Source: Sphingobacterium faecale (lineage in GTDB: Bacteria; Bacteroidota; Bacteroidia; Sphingobacteriales; Sphingobacteriaceae). Taken from it: 64,000 nucleotides of DNA. Numbering within the stretch: position 1 is the first letter of the stretch; each line of letters begins with the position of its first letter. This document shows, piece by piece, positions 27,690-37,394 of this stretch. The stretch spans positions 248,001 through 312,000 of the forward strand of contig NZ_JAERTY010000004.1 in the NCBI RefSeq assembly GCF_016746095.1, in the 5' to 3' direction. The notes below the pieces were generated by a model. The model worked only from the letters and a program-made list of their open reading frames with translations. It was not told the origin of the DNA and did not search any database. Position numbers and translations under genes: made by a program.

Positions 27690-28364
27690 ATGAAAAAAAT
27701 ATTATTTATATCAATATTAGCAGTCATTACAGTGGCTTGTCAAGCGGAACATCCACAGCATAACACAACAAATAAAGACAACATGCAACAACATGATATA
27801 TTAACTGCGGTCCTTAAAACGGACATCGTAGCGTTAAAACAGGCCTTATCAAATGGAGCCGACGTAAATACCCAAGACAGTAATGGAAGATCTCTATTGC
27901 TTATCGCTACCAACAACCAACAATCCGAACTTGCAAAAATTCTGGTAGCACATGGAGCCGATGTCAATAGACAGGCCAACAATCAAGACAGTCCCTTTCT
28001 ATATGCCGGTGCCAGTGGACAGACCCAATTGGTTAAGTTATATCTTGCAAACGGAGCGCGATTTGATGTGTTCAACAGATATAATGGTACCGCATTAATT
28101 CCGGCCTGTGAACGCGGGCACGTGGAAACTGTTCGATTATTAGCTAACACCAAAGACTTTCCTATCGATCATGTCAATAGACTTGGCTGGACGGGACTAA
28201 TGGAAGCTGTAATATTGGGCGATGGTACAGAAAAATTCCAGCAGATTGTACAAATACTAAAAGATGCGGGCGCAAAATTAGACATTCCTGATCATGATAA
28301 TCGAACACCGCTGCAACATGCAGAAGCGAAAGGCTATCATAAAATTGCACAATTGTTAAAGTAA
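27690..28364 (+). CDS. Ankyrin-repeat lipoprotein
   Basis: 224 aa from the ATG at 27690 (MKKILFISILAVITVAC), preferred over an upstream start seven codons earlier that overlaps no useful signal. The lipobox is VTVAC. About five ankyrin repeats follow, for example AVLKTDIVALKQALSNGADV and repeats with LLLIATNNQQSELAKILVAHG. Exported ankyrin proteins in bacteria often bind and protect or inhibit a partner enzyme; the amidohydrolase encoded just upstream is the obvious candidate (inference). Confidence 0.88.
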   Translation: MKKILFISILAVITVACQAEHPQHNTTNKDNMQQHDILTAVLKTDIVALKQALSNGADVNTQDSNGRSLLLIATNNQQSELAKILVAHGADVNRQANNQDSPFLYAGASGQTQLVKLYLANGARFDVFNRYNGTALIPACERGHVETVRLLANTKDFPIDHVNRLGWTGLMEAVILGDGTEKFQQIVQILKDAGAKLDIPDHDNRTPLQHAEAKGYHKIAQLLK

Positions 28365-28371
28365 CACATTA

Positions 28372-28404
28372 AATCCCTATGCTAAGCATAGGGATTATTA
28401 TTTT
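28372..28404 (+). terminator. Intrinsic terminator after the ankyrin gene
   Basis: Perfect 11-bp stem (28372-28382 with 28386-28396) with a three-base loop, followed by ATTATTTTA. It ends the amidohydrolase-ankyrin unit 8 nt after the stop codon. Confidence 0.85.
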
Positions 28405-28433
28405 ATGTCTATTTTTATAGGAAATGACACTAT

Positions 28434-29285
28434 ATGCAACAGGGTTCTGACTTCTTCCCTACTTTAGGGCTCCAGGAATTTAATGAAAACCTCACGAATG
28501 ATCGCGATTTATTGTACCATGAACTGCGGGGAGAGCGGCTCATAGAGTCTCCACACAAACACGATTTCTTTATTATTATGCTCTTTGAAAAAGGAAGTGG
28601 AACACACAGTATAGACTTTGTAAATTACCCTATTGAAGACAATCAGATTCATTTACTATTTCCAGGGCAAGTACACGAATGGCAGATAGGGGAAAACGGA
28701 ATAGGTTATCAGCTCATGATAAGCCGTGGGTGGTTTGAGCACTTTATCCCGAACTTAAGATTCGCTACGCGCTATTACCAAAACCACCCTGTTATTGCAA
28801 TACACGCTGAAGACTATACTTTATTGCTCCAGGAATTTGTTGCTATACGTGATGAAATATCAAAAAAAGACATATTATGGGATATCGTCCAAACACGAAT
28901 CAAATTGATCGCTCTGTTATTAAGCCGTTGTGCTGCAGCTAAATTCAATGACTTTGAAAAATACAGTTCTACGCCTATCCTCACAAAATTTTTAGCTTAT
29001 ATTGATCAATATTATACCGAAGAGCGCTCCGTTTCTTTCTACGCCGGCAAATTACATATCACACCAAATTACCTTAATATACTGACCAAAAAGACACTCG
29101 ATGTTTCCGCATCTTCCCTTATACAGGATAGATTAATCTTAGAGGCAAAAAGACTATTAAAAAGTTCTGAACTATCCTTGAAAGACATCGTCTATAGCTT
29201 AGGATTTTACGACCATGCCAACTTCTCCAAGTTCTTCAAGAAAAGGACAGGGATGACTCCCTCCGAATTTAAAGAAGGAATCTGA
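28434..29285 (+). CDS. AraC-family transcriptional regulator
   Basis: 283-aa regulator. The N-terminal part (about 20-170) is an AraC cupin-type sensor domain (SPHKHDFFIIMLFEKGSG, LLFPGQVHEW). The C-terminal about 100 residues carry two helix-turn-helix units, with the signature DIVYSLGFYDHANFSKFFKKRTGMTPSEF at the end. It lies directly after the terminator of the ankyrin gene and is convergent, with a 2-nt gap, to the next gene; an 8-bp inverted repeat (29283-29290 with 29300-29307) spans both stop codons. Targets unknown. Confidence 0.92.
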   Translation: MQQGSDFFPTLGLQEFNENLTNDRDLLYHELRGERLIESPHKHDFFIIMLFEKGSGTHSIDFVNYPIEDNQIHLLFPGQVHEWQIGENGIGYQLMISRGWFEHFIPNLRFATRYYQNHPVIAIHAEDYTLLLQEFVAIRDEISKKDILWDIVQTRIKLIALLLSRCAAAKFNDFEKYSSTPILTKFLAYIDQYYTEERSVSFYAGKLHITPNYLNILTKKTLDVSASSLIQDRLILEAKRLLKSSELSLKDIVYSLGFYDHANFSKFFKKRTGMTPSEFKEGI

Positions 29286-29287
29286 TA

Positions 29288-29722
29288 CTATTTTTTCTTT
29301 AGTATCATACCATGGTCAAAGCTTAGGTTTTCTAAATCGCTAAACACCATCTTACCGTTACTTTCTTCTATCTCACCATAACCTTCTATCAACCCTTGTT
29401 CTGTCAGCTTAAAAACGACCTGTCGTACAGAAGGAATACCTTCGGAGACAAAACTATATTCGCCCGTAATAACGCTATCTCTCAATACACCATTGATCCT
29501 TCCAACATTTCTGTCCTTACCCGAAAAGGCATAGTTAAGATCACCAAATACAGAGTCTTTCTTTTGCTGTAGAGCCATATTGATCGTATCGCCTTCCGAT
29601 TGGAACAGGTACTCCCCAGCTATCGTATCTTTACCTTCTTCAGGACTAGCCGAGTTACACGCTACGGTCAGACAACATCCCAAGCCCAACATATAGAAAA
29701 ATCCTTTAAAAACAATTCTCAT
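29288..29722 (-). CDS. Hypothetical lipoprotein
   Basis: 144 aa from Met at 29722 (MRIVFKGFFYMLGLG); the frame starts fifteen codons earlier but those residues are not signal-like. The lipobox is LTVAC. The mature part is beta-rich with paired short segments such as AGEYLFQSEGDTINMALQQ and NVGRINGVLRDSVITGEYSF, similar in character to small Bacteroidota lipoproteins. No enzyme motif. It follows mutS2 on the same strand after 50 nt. Confidence 0.78.
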   Translation of the reverse strand: MRIVFKGFFYMLGLGCCLTVACNSASPEEGKDTIAGEYLFQSEGDTINMALQQKKDSVFGDLNYAFSGKDRNVGRINGVLRDSVITGEYSFVSEGIPSVRQVVFKLTEQGLIEGYGEIEESNGKMVFSDLENLSFDHGMILKKK

Positions 29723-29772
29723 AAATCCTTTATTAGAATACATTAAAATTTTATATACAAAAAACACTTCGA

Positions 29773-32154
29773 CTATCCAATATAAGCATAAGTAATGCCA
29801 TCTCCTCCACGATCGGCGTGTTCATCTTCAAAACGGCTTACATGATTATATTTCCGCAAATAATCGCGGACAAATTTACGTAATATACCATCGCCTTTGC
29901 CGTGCACAATCTTTAATGAAGGATATCCAATCATTACCGCTCTATCCAATACAAGTTCAATCTTATGTAGAGCATCGTCTGTTCGCATCCCCCGAACATC
30001 TACTTCCGGATGAAAATCGGCTGCAGATGTGGTCGAGACTCCCCCGATACGCTTTATAGCCTTTGATTTCTCTTTGCTGCGCAACTTCGTCACACGATTT
30101 GCTTTGACCACTGTACGAAGCTCACCTAAAGCAACAATCAAACTGTTATTCTTGGTTACTTCAATAATCTCCCCTTCAGAGCTTGAGTCATCAATCCGTA
30201 TCCAATCGCCGACCTCAAAACCTTCCGACTCTTTCTTCACCAATGCTTTCGCTTCTTTAAGCTTGGTCGTAGCGACACTATGCTGATCCAAGGTCTGGTT
30301 GAGCTTGGAACGGATAGCTTTCGTTTTTTCTTTATCTGCCTTTACCGACCGGATTTCCGATATCGTATTCTCGACCAAGCGATTGGCATCCTTCAGGATA
30401 ACCTTTGCTTCCTCCTTTGCTTTCTTCAGGATCTCCTTCTTATTCTCTTCGATATAAGCCTGCAGGGACTCGTATTTGGCTTTCAGCTCAATAAGTTCCT
30501 TCTCGTGCTTGGTCACAGCAAACTTCGTGTCTAACACTTCTTTTTTGTCTCTTTCCAGGTCAACCAAAAGGGTATCAACCTTTTTCTGCTGTACACCGAT
30601 CTTTGTCTTAGCGGATTCCAAAATCTCCTTCGACAGACCGATTTTCTGTGCAATCTCAAAGGCGTAGGAGCTCCCTGGCTTACCGACTTGTAGAATATAC
30701 AGGGGCTTCATCTGGGTATTGTCAAACAACATCGATGCATTCTCCAATCCATCTGTATGGCTGGCAAACAGCTTGAGGTTGGAGTAGTGTGTGGTGACCA
30801 CACCTCGAACCTGTTTTTTATTCAACTGCTCTAATACCGCCTCGGCAATCGGACCTCCAAACTGTGGATCCGTCCCCGTACCGAACTCATCGATCAGAAT
30901 CAACGTCCGTGCATTGGCAAAAGTCGAAAAATGCTTCATCTTCGATAAATGCGCACTGTAGGTACTCAAGTCGCTCTCGATGGACTGGTCATCACCGATA
31001 TCCGCAAAGATCTGCTTAAAGACGCCCATAGAGGAGGTATCATCGGCCGGGATCAATAATCCCGATTGAAGCATCAATTGCAATAATCCTACCGTCTTCA
31101 TACAGACCGACTTTCCACCAGCATTGGGACCTGAAACCAAGATAATACGATCTGTATCATCAATTTTGATATTCAACGGTACCACCGTATGTGATTTGTC
31201 CCGGATGGCATTCAACAACAGCAAGGGATGCTTGGCCTGGACCAAGTTGATTCCCGCATCTTTGGTCAGAATAGGCATATTGGCCTGGATATCGATAGCA
31301 AATAGTGCCTTTGCCCGCACAAAATCTAATTTGGTCAACAAGCCGTGATAAGCCAACAATAAAGGCACGTGCGGACGCAGCTCGCTGGTCAGATCGGTGA
31401 GTATACGGATCACCTCTCGCCTACGCTCAAACTCCAGATCCCGGACTTTATTATTGAGGTGGAATACCTCTTCGGGTTCGATATAAGCCGTTTGTCCAGT
31501 CGCTGACTCGTCGTGGATCAGGCCTTTCAATTTTCGCTTATTCTCGGCAAGGATAGGAATACACATCCTGCCATCCCGAATGGTGAGATTGCCATCAGCC
31601 GTCCAGCCTTGGGCTTGAGCCTGCTTAAATACACTGTCCAGTCGCTTACGTGCTTCTTGTTCACTTTTTGTAATCTGCTGCGTAAGATCAAGCAACAGTC
31701 GGGAAGCATTGTCTTTCAATCGCCCCCTATCGTCCAGCACCAGCTCGATCGAACGCACAATAGCCTTCTCTATAGGGAGGTGCTCAAACAACAACTCCAA
31801 GTGGGCATACTGCCCTTCTCGTTCGTTAAAGTATCTAATAATAGCATAGACAGTCCTTAGCGACAATAATATACGATAGAACTCTTCCTCGCTCAGAAAA
31901 GCTCCTTCCACCTTGGCCTTTTCGGCCAAAGGCTTTATCGCATATATATGATCCACCGGTAATGGTGCATCATGTGTCAGTAAGTTTTTGAATTCGTTGG
32001 TTTGCTTTAAAAAGCGGTCGATCTGATCTGCTTTTACCTGAGGTTGTATCTTATCGACCATCTGCCGCCCGGCTTCACTCAAACATTTTTCTTTAACTAG
32101 TTCACGAATCTCCGTAAAGCCTAGTTTCTCTATAGCATTCTGAGGATAAATCAT
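29773..32154 (-). CDS. mutS2: Endonuclease MutS2
   Basis: 793-aa MutS2, an ATPase/nuclease acting on branched DNA and, in some species, on collided ribosomes. Residues about 1-300 are the MutS core and clamp helices. The ATPase holds Walker A GPNAGGKS, Walker B LILIDEFG and the ST-motif region SDLSTYSAHLSKM. A long coiled coil (about 520-620) is followed by the C-terminal Smr nuclease domain (VDVRGMRTDDALHKI, HGKGDGILR). The first codon abuts the stop of the upstream DUF4296 gene, with no gap. Confidence 0.96.
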   Translation of the reverse strand: MIYPQNAIEKLGFTEIRELVKEKCLSEAGRQMVDKIQPQVKADQIDRFLKQTNEFKNLLTHDAPLPVDHIYAIKPLAEKAKVEGAFLSEEEFYRILLSLRTVYAIIRYFNEREGQYAHLELLFEHLPIEKAIVRSIELVLDDRGRLKDNASRLLLDLTQQITKSEQEARKRLDSVFKQAQAQGWTADGNLTIRDGRMCIPILAENKRKLKGLIHDESATGQTAYIEPEEVFHLNNKVRDLEFERRREVIRILTDLTSELRPHVPLLLAYHGLLTKLDFVRAKALFAIDIQANMPILTKDAGINLVQAKHPLLLLNAIRDKSHTVVPLNIKIDDTDRIILVSGPNAGGKSVCMKTVGLLQLMLQSGLLIPADDTSSMGVFKQIFADIGDDQSIESDLSTYSAHLSKMKHFSTFANARTLILIDEFGTGTDPQFGGPIAEAVLEQLNKKQVRGVVTTHYSNLKLFASHTDGLENASMLFDNTQMKPLYILQVGKPGSSYAFEIAQKIGLSKEILESAKTKIGVQQKKVDTLLVDLERDKKEVLDTKFAVTKHEKELIELKAKYESLQAYIEENKKEILKKAKEEAKVILKDANRLVENTISEIRSVKADKEKTKAIRSKLNQTLDQHSVATTKLKEAKALVKKESEGFEVGDWIRIDDSSSEGEIIEVTKNNSLIVALGELRTVVKANRVTKLRSKEKSKAIKRIGGVSTTSAADFHPEVDVRGMRTDDALHKIELVLDRAVMIGYPSLKIVHGKGDGILRKFVRDYLRKYNHVSRFEDEHADRGGDGITYAYIG

Positions 32155-32823
32155 TTAATTAGTAGGTTTTCGCAGTACCTTTTTCAGTCTACTGGTATCT
32201 GGTCTTTCAACGCCCTTCACCGTATCAAGATACTCTTCTTCAACTTTTTCTTCTTCCTGTTTAGGTCTATCCAATACCGGAGGTGGAGGCGTTATTACCG
32301 GAACCTGAATTCCGTAAGCATTGACCTGAAGGTCTGCCTTTGTCAAGAAATCAGCGCCATATTGCGTGTAGGTATACAAAGTACTATCCAGATGCACATT
32401 GGTGATCAGATCTTTCATCATAGCTGTATAACGCTGTAGTCGCATTGCCTGCTGTATACTATCCTGTAATATGACATTCCGGACAGAGTCTTGCTGCTGG
32501 TATCCCCTCTCCTTTTCAGAAAGTGTTTTATTGATATTGGTATATATCTTTTCTGTCAATATGGGGCTCCCAAGATAATAATCAAGATTTTGGATAAACA
32601 ATGCAGAGTCTAACTTATACTTTCTAAAAGCATGCTCGTACAACACCGGCATCACTTTACGACCACTATCTATCGGCAAAGTATTCAAATACGCGTCGAC
32701 AAGTGAAACTTCCGTCATCAACTCGGTCATTTCCTTTTCAGACAATACACCCTTTGGCTTTTGTTTTGCACAGGAAATAAACAAAAAAAACAATAGTATA
32801 ATTATATAATATGAGCGCTGCAT
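32155..32823 (-). CDS. DUF4296 lipoprotein
   Basis: 222-aa lipoprotein. Signal peptide with lipobox FISC at about Cys18. The DUF4296 domain (about 24-115) contains MTELMTEVSLVDAYLNTLP and a YKLDSALFIQNLDYYLG segment. The C-terminal tail is Pro-rich and acidic (TPPPPVLDRPKQEEEKVEEEY). DUF4296 proteins are common in the Bacteroidota and have no assigned activity. Transcribed with mutS2. Confidence 0.9.
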   Translation of the reverse strand: MQRSYYIIILLFFLFISCAKQKPKGVLSEKEMTELMTEVSLVDAYLNTLPIDSGRKVMPVLYEHAFRKYKLDSALFIQNLDYYLGSPILTEKIYTNINKTLSEKERGYQQQDSVRNVILQDSIQQAMRLQRYTAMMKDLITNVHLDSTLYTYTQYGADFLTKADLQVNAYGIQVPVITPPPPVLDRPKQEEEKVEEEYLDTVKGVERPDTSRLKKVLRKPTN

Positions 32824-32837
32824 TATTTAAATTTGTA

Positions 32838-32845
32838 CAAATTTA
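32838..32845 (-). promoter_or_regulatory. Putative -7 element (TAAATTTG) of the DUF4296-mutS2 operon
   Basis: Exact TAnnTTTG on the minus strand, 15 nt upstream of the ATG. It lies in the 84-nt divergent spacer shared with yggS. Confidence 0.45.
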
Positions 32846-32865
32846 CAAAATGCCTTTGTAATAGG

Positions 32866-32873
32866 TACCTTTG
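32866..32873 (+). promoter_or_regulatory. Putative -7 element (TACCTTTG) of the yggS operon
   Basis: Exact TAnnTTTG on the plus strand, 34 nt before the yggS ATG, back to back with the divergent mutS2-side element. Confidence 0.5.
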
Positions 32874-32907
32874 TAGATCATATCTCCAAAAATAATTTTT
32901 CGAATAC

Positions 32908-33597
32908 ATGGACATTACTGCAAATATTCAGGAAGTACAACAAGAATTAAATCCTATAGCTGTCACATTAGTAGCTATTTCTAAGACCAAACCTATAGAA
33001 GACATACAAGAGGCCTATAATGCAGGGCAACGCATATTTGGTGAAAACATGGTTCAGGAACTAGTAGAAAAGCAAGAAAAGTTACCAAAAGACATCCAAT
33101 GGCACTTGGTTGGCCACTTACAGACTAATAAGGTAAAATATATTGCTCCTTTTATCAGTATGATCCAGTCCGTGGACTCTTTGAAATTATTGTCAGAGAT
33201 AAACAAGCATGCGAGCAAGTATGATCGCATTATTGATTGTCTTTTACAGGTAGATATCGCTCAAGAAGATACTAAATTCGGCCTTGACCATCCTGAAGTC
33301 ATAGAGCTATTGGAAAGCGAGGATTTCAAAGCTATGAAAAACGTACGTATCCGTGGTCTCATGGGGATAGCAACAAATACGGAAAAAGAAAAAGAAATCA
33401 AAGAAGAGTTCTACGAACTGAAAATGCTTTTCGACGGTATTAAAGTAAGTTATTACCGAAAGGAAGACAGTTTTGACACGCTATCTATGGGCATGTCTTC
33501 CGACTACAGGCTAGCGATAGAAAAGGGAAGTAATATGGTCCGATTAGGCAGTACTATTTTCGGCAAACGAATCGTAAAGCACTTTAAAGCGAAGTAA
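32908..33597 (+). CDS. yggS: YggS-family pyridoxal-phosphate homeostasis protein
   Basis: 229-aa PLP-binding TIM-barrel protein that buffers intracellular PLP. The PLP lysine is in LVAISKTKP (about residue 27); other family motifs are FGENMVQEL, WHLVGHLQTNKVKY and the C-terminal LSMGMSSDYRLAIEKGSNMV with MVRLGSTIFG. Length fits the family (about 220-230). First gene of a three-gene run with no spacing: the next two ATGs directly follow the preceding stop codons. Confidence 0.95.
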   Translation: MDITANIQEVQQELNPIAVTLVAISKTKPIEDIQEAYNAGQRIFGENMVQELVEKQEKLPKDIQWHLVGHLQTNKVKYIAPFISMIQSVDSLKLLSEINKHASKYDRIIDCLLQVDIAQEDTKFGLDHPEVIELLESEDFKAMKNVRIRGLMGIATNTEKEKEIKEEFYELKMLFDGIKVSYYRKEDSFDTLSMGMSSDYRLAIEKGSNMVRLGSTIFGKRIVKHFKAK

Positions 33598-34053
33598 ATG
33601 GCAATTGTAATACGTAGCGCACGCCAAGAAGACTGCCCAGCGATGATGGCGCTCATTCAGGAACTTGCTATTTTTGAGAAAGCACCCGATGCTGTAACGG
33701 TCAGCATGGAAGAGTTTGAAGAATCTGGGTTTGGACTTAGTCCCGTATGGTGGGCATTTGTAGCTGTAGATGGTCTTGAGGTGATAGGTATGTCGCTTTT
33801 TTACATACGATACTCAACTTGGAAAGGCAGACGCCTGTATTTAGAAGACCTGATCATCAATGAGCCTTATCGTGGCCGAGGCGTAGGTAAGATGCTCTTG
33901 GACCGTACAATCGCCTATGCCAAGGAACAAGGATATTCGGGGATGATGTGGCAGGTATTGGATTGGAACACACCGGCCATCAAATTTTATGAATCGTACC
34001 GTGCGACACTCGATGGAGAATGGATTAATGTAAGCTTAAATTTTGATAAGTAA
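33598..34053 (+). CDS. GNAT-family N-acetyltransferase (SSAT-like)
   Basis: 151-aa acetyltransferase. The acetyl-CoA-binding motif A is visible as NEPYRGRGVGKMLL, preceded by the strand RLYLEDLIINE. The LYLEDL, W-rich WQVLDWN and FYESYRATLD segments resemble diamine (spermine/spermidine) acetyltransferases, but the substrate is not proven. The start codon follows the yggS stop without a gap. Confidence 0.9.
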   Translation: MAIVIRSARQEDCPAMMALIQELAIFEKAPDAVTVSMEEFEESGFGLSPVWWAFVAVDGLEVIGMSLFYIRYSTWKGRRLYLEDLIINEPYRGRGVGKMLLDRTIAYAKEQGYSGMMWQVLDWNTPAIKFYESYRATLDGEWINVSLNFDK

Positions 34054-34857
34054 ATGCGGATTGGAATACTCTTATTGATTTTTATTTCTACATTGTCCTG
34101 TGCCAATGAGCAGAGGAAGAACACTCCACACACTTCACATACGGATTTACCTGCACTGGATACACTTGATTATGTATACCATACAAAAAAAGAAATCAGC
34201 TCTTATTTCCTAGGAGACTCTACTCATACAGATACAGCATACTACAAGATAACGCATCCTATTTTTGAAAATGCAATGATGAATGAAATCATCAATGCAT
34301 CCATATTTGTCGAACGGGAAAACAATGCTGAAGAAGCGGCCCGTTCATTCTTGGATGCATATAATGAATTCGTCGAAGAAAATAGTACCACTTATGTCAA
34401 TGCCGTTTGGTACAAAGACTCCGAAACCAGGATTGTGCTTAATACCCCTCTGTTTCTCACTTTGAAAACTTCGATAGATCAATATACCGGCGGAGCACAT
34501 GGCAACCACCTTACTTTTTTTGCTGTCTTCGATTTAGACCTCTTCAAAAAGATGGAGTTGACCGACCTCATTGTAACCGGGAAATTAAAAGATCTGACCA
34601 AATTGGCAGAGAAGCATTTCCGAAGACAGGAAGACCTGTCGGATACCAGTAATCTTTCTAAAGATTTTTTCTTTGAAGATGGAATATTCGCATTAAATGA
34701 TAACTTTGGCCTCACGAAAGATAAGTTGATTATTTATTACAACGAGTATGAGATAAGGCCTTATGCTGACGGGATTACAACAATTGAAATCCCCTATGAA
34801 GAAGTGCAGGAGATACTAAACGCACGGGCCAAAAGGTATATTAAAAGTATTCGATAA
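34054..34857 (+). CDS. DUF4163/DUF3298 lipoprotein
   Basis: 267-aa lipoprotein: signal peptide with lipobox LSC at about Cys16. The mature protein fits a DUF4163 (PdaC/RsiV-like) plus DUF3298 arrangement: an ALDTL...YYKITHPIFEN strand block, the SIDQYTGGAHGNHLTFFAVFDL motif, and a C-terminal FGLTKDKLIIYYNEYEIRPYADG with the typical Y-E-I-PYADG ending. Such domains are found in exported, peptidoglycan-related or sigma-regulatory proteins; exact role unknown. No gap to the acetyltransferase gene. Confidence 0.88.
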   Translation: MRIGILLLIFISTLSCANEQRKNTPHTSHTDLPALDTLDYVYHTKKEISSYFLGDSTHTDTAYYKITHPIFENAMMNEIINASIFVERENNAEEAARSFLDAYNEFVEENSTTYVNAVWYKDSETRIVLNTPLFLTLKTSIDQYTGGAHGNHLTFFAVFDLDLFKKMELTDLIVTGKLKDLTKLAEKHFRRQEDLSDTSNLSKDFFFEDGIFALNDNFGLTKDKLIIYYNEYEIRPYADGITTIEIPYEEVQEILNARAKRYIKSIR

Positions 34858-34898
34858 TAGATAGCTTCAACTAACCGCAACTCTTATATAACACATTA

Positions 34899-36167
34899 AT
34901 GCAGGTTTTTAAATTTGGTGGCGCATCTGTAAAAAGTGCCGATAACATAAAAAATGTAACTTCTATATTATCAAAATACAAGTCTTCTGAACTACTTGTT
35001 GTTGTTTCTGCTATAAACAAAACAACAAACAAATTGGAAGAACTTACCCAAGCTTACTATATGGGTAGCAACGATCCTTTTGAGCTGTTGGCTGAAGTAA
35101 AAACAGATCATTTCACCATTTTACAGAACCTGTTCGACTCTACTGACCACCCTATATTTGACGATATTAACAATTGTTTTGTAGAAATAGAGTGGATCCT
35201 TGAAGAAGAACCTCAGGATACCTACGATTATCTTTTCGACCAAATTGTATCTATCGGAGAGTTGGTCTCCTCTAAAATACTTGCTGCTTATTGTTCCTAC
35301 ATAGGAATTCCTACACAATGGATAGATGCACGAAATTATATCCACACCGACAATACCTACCGCGAAGCACAAGTGAACTGGGTTCTTACAGAAGAGAAAA
35401 TAAGGAGAGACCTACCGAGCGTATTAGACAATCAGGTTATCGTGACACAGGGTTTTATAGGATCTACCTCGGAAAACTTTACGACCACATTGGGTAGAGA
35501 AGGGTCAGATTATTCTGCTGCTATTTTTGCATCCTGTCTTAATGCCGAAGATATCACCATCTGGAAGGATGTACCTGGTGTGTTGAATGCCGATCCAAAA
35601 TGGTTCGAAAAAACAGAACTTATCCCAGAACTGTCTTATACAGATGCGATCGAACTGACCTACTACGGTGCTACCGTAATACACCCAAAAACAATAAAAC
35701 CACTTCAGAACAAAAAAATAACACTAAGCGTACGATCATTTTTAGATCCGGAAAGCCCCGGTACAAAAATCAGGACAACTAATCAAACCTTGCCCGTGCC
35801 TTCCTTTATCTTTAAAGTCGACCAAGTATTTATCAGTATACTGCCGCGGGACTTTTCTTTTATCGTGGAGGACAATCTTAGTCATATCTTCAATCTTTTC
35901 CACCAGCACCGTATCAAGGTCAATATGATGCACAACAGTGCGATCAGCTTTTCGGTCGCTATAGATGATACCGGTAAAAACATAGAGACACTATTGGTCG
36001 AATTGGAGAAAAGATATAAAGTTTCGGTAGCCCGTGGCTTGGAATTGATCACCATCCGTTACTACAATCAGCAAACAATTGATCGAGTATTAGTAAATAA
36101 GGAAATAATTCGCGAACTTAAGGACAGTTATACCTGTCAGATGTTAGTGAAAAATATTGATGAATAA
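34899..36167 (+). CDS. Aspartate kinase
   Basis: 422-aa monofunctional aspartokinase, first step of the Lys/Thr/Met pathway. The amino-acid kinase domain (about 1-280) has the KFGGASVKSADNI start, the LGREGSDYSAAIFASCL motif, and WKDVPGVLNADPK, then TYYGATVIHPKTIKPLQ. The C-terminal about 130 residues are a regulatory ACT region (IFKVDQVFISI, LELITIRYYN), so allosteric control is likely. The next gene overlaps its end by 8 nt. Confidence 0.95.
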   Translation: MQVFKFGGASVKSADNIKNVTSILSKYKSSELLVVVSAINKTTNKLEELTQAYYMGSNDPFELLAEVKTDHFTILQNLFDSTDHPIFDDINNCFVEIEWILEEEPQDTYDYLFDQIVSIGELVSSKILAAYCSYIGIPTQWIDARNYIHTDNTYREAQVNWVLTEEKIRRDLPSVLDNQVIVTQGFIGSTSENFTTTLGREGSDYSAAIFASCLNAEDITIWKDVPGVLNADPKWFEKTELIPELSYTDAIELTYYGATVIHPKTIKPLQNKKITLSVRSFLDPESPGTKIRTTNQTLPVPSFIFKVDQVFISILPRDFSFIVEDNLSHIFNLFHQHRIKVNMMHNSAISFSVAIDDTGKNIETLLVELEKRYKVSVARGLELITIRYYNQQTIDRVLVNKEIIRELKDSYTCQMLVKNIDE

Positions 36168-37341
36168 CCGTATACTGGATAAAGAAGTACAAGCTTACAT
36201 TAAAGTTAACCGGGAAAAATCTCCCAGTGAAATCGCTTTAAAGAAAAGTCCATTCAGCGATGTGAGTTCGTCCGAAATCGCAGCGCAGATCGATGGTTGG
36301 CAGCGTGCAGTAAAAAAACTGCCTACCTGGGCCTTCTCTGCCGGCATCTATTATCCCGACAAAATCAATCTCGAACAGTGCTCTTCGGAACATACCGCAC
36401 TCATCAAGCAGACGCTGATAACCAAAGGCAGCAAGGTCGTCGATGTCACAGGGGGCTTTGCCGTAGACAGCTGTTACATGGCCCAAGAAGCGGAGATTGT
36501 CGTCCACTGTGAGCTTAATGAACGACTTTCAGCGATTGTCAAGCACAATGCTACGGTATTGGGGGTGAACAATGTGGTATGTATCGCTACCAATGGTGTC
36601 GATTTTGTCCAACAACAGGAAGATGGATCCCTGGATTATATTCTCATCGACCCCTCCAGACGGATCAACCATGCCAAGGTATTCCTATTGGAAGATTGCG
36701 AACCGAATATCATCGCAGCACAGGATATGTTCTTTCGCAAATCCCGTTTTACGATATGCAAACTGTCCCCTCTCCTTGATATCAGCACGGCACTGCAAAA
36801 GCTCAAACATGTTAAATTAATCTATATCATCAGCGTCGACAGCGACTGCAAGGAACTGCTTTTTATTCAGGATGCCAACTACACGGAAGCTCCAAAACTC
36901 GTAGCTATACGTCTTTTTCTAGATCAGATACAAACGCTCGTATTGACACAAGAGGAAGAGAAACAAACCCTGATACGTACCTCACAGCCCCTGACTTACC
37001 TGTATGATCCCGATGTCAGTATCACCAAAGCAGGAGCTTTTAAAACTGTAGCCAAGAGATTCAATCTTTTCAAGCTCCATACACACTCGCATCTGTACAC
37101 CTCCAGCGACCTGGAACCAGACTTCCCAGGAAGGGCATTCCTTATACAGGAGGTGTTCGAACTATCTGCTTTCAAAAAAAGAACTTCTCTGGAGAAAGCA
37201 AATGTATCGGCCAAAAACTTCCCCATGAAAGTCGAAGAAATCAAGAAAAAGTTCAAAATCAAAGATGGAGGAAACGAATATTTATTTTTCACCACCGACT
37301 ATCTGGGTAATCCTATTGTCATACATGGGCACAAAGTCTAA
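36160..37341 (+). CDS. Class I SAM-dependent methyltransferase, THUMP-like domain
   Basis: 393 aa from the ATG at 36160, which overlaps the aspartate kinase stop by 8 nt; a TTG one codon earlier gives one extra residue. The methyltransferase core has motif [16 protein letters not shown], an acidic residue after strand 2 in HCELNERL, and the motif-IV-like YILIDPSRR, which fits nucleic-acid-modifying enzymes. The C-terminal part (about 300-393) resembles a THUMP-like domain ([23 protein letters not shown]). RNA or DNA modification is likely; the target is unknown. Confidence 0.9.
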   Translation: MNNRILDKEVQAYIKVNREKSPSEIALKKSPFSDVSSSEIAAQIDGWQRAVKKLPTWAFSAGIYYPDKINLEQCSSEHTALIKQTLITKGSKVVDVTGGFAVDSCYMAQEAEIVVHCELNERLSAIVKHNATVLGVNNVVCIATNGVDFVQQQEDGSLDYILIDPSRRINHAKVFLLEDCEPNIIAAQDMFFRKSRFTICKLSPLLDISTALQKLKHVKLIYIISVDSDCKELLFIQDANYTEAPKLVAIRLFLDQIQTLVLTQEEEKQTLIRTSQPLTYLYDPDVSITKAGAFKTVAKRFNLFKLHTHSHLYTSSDLEPDFPGRAFLIQEVFELSAFKKRTSLEKANVSAKNFPMKVEEIKKKFKIKDGGNEYLFFTTDYLGNPIVIHGHKV

Positions 37342-37394
37342 GAAAAGACAAAGCCATTACAATTCCTGTTTTTCATTTCTTGTATCTTTATTCT

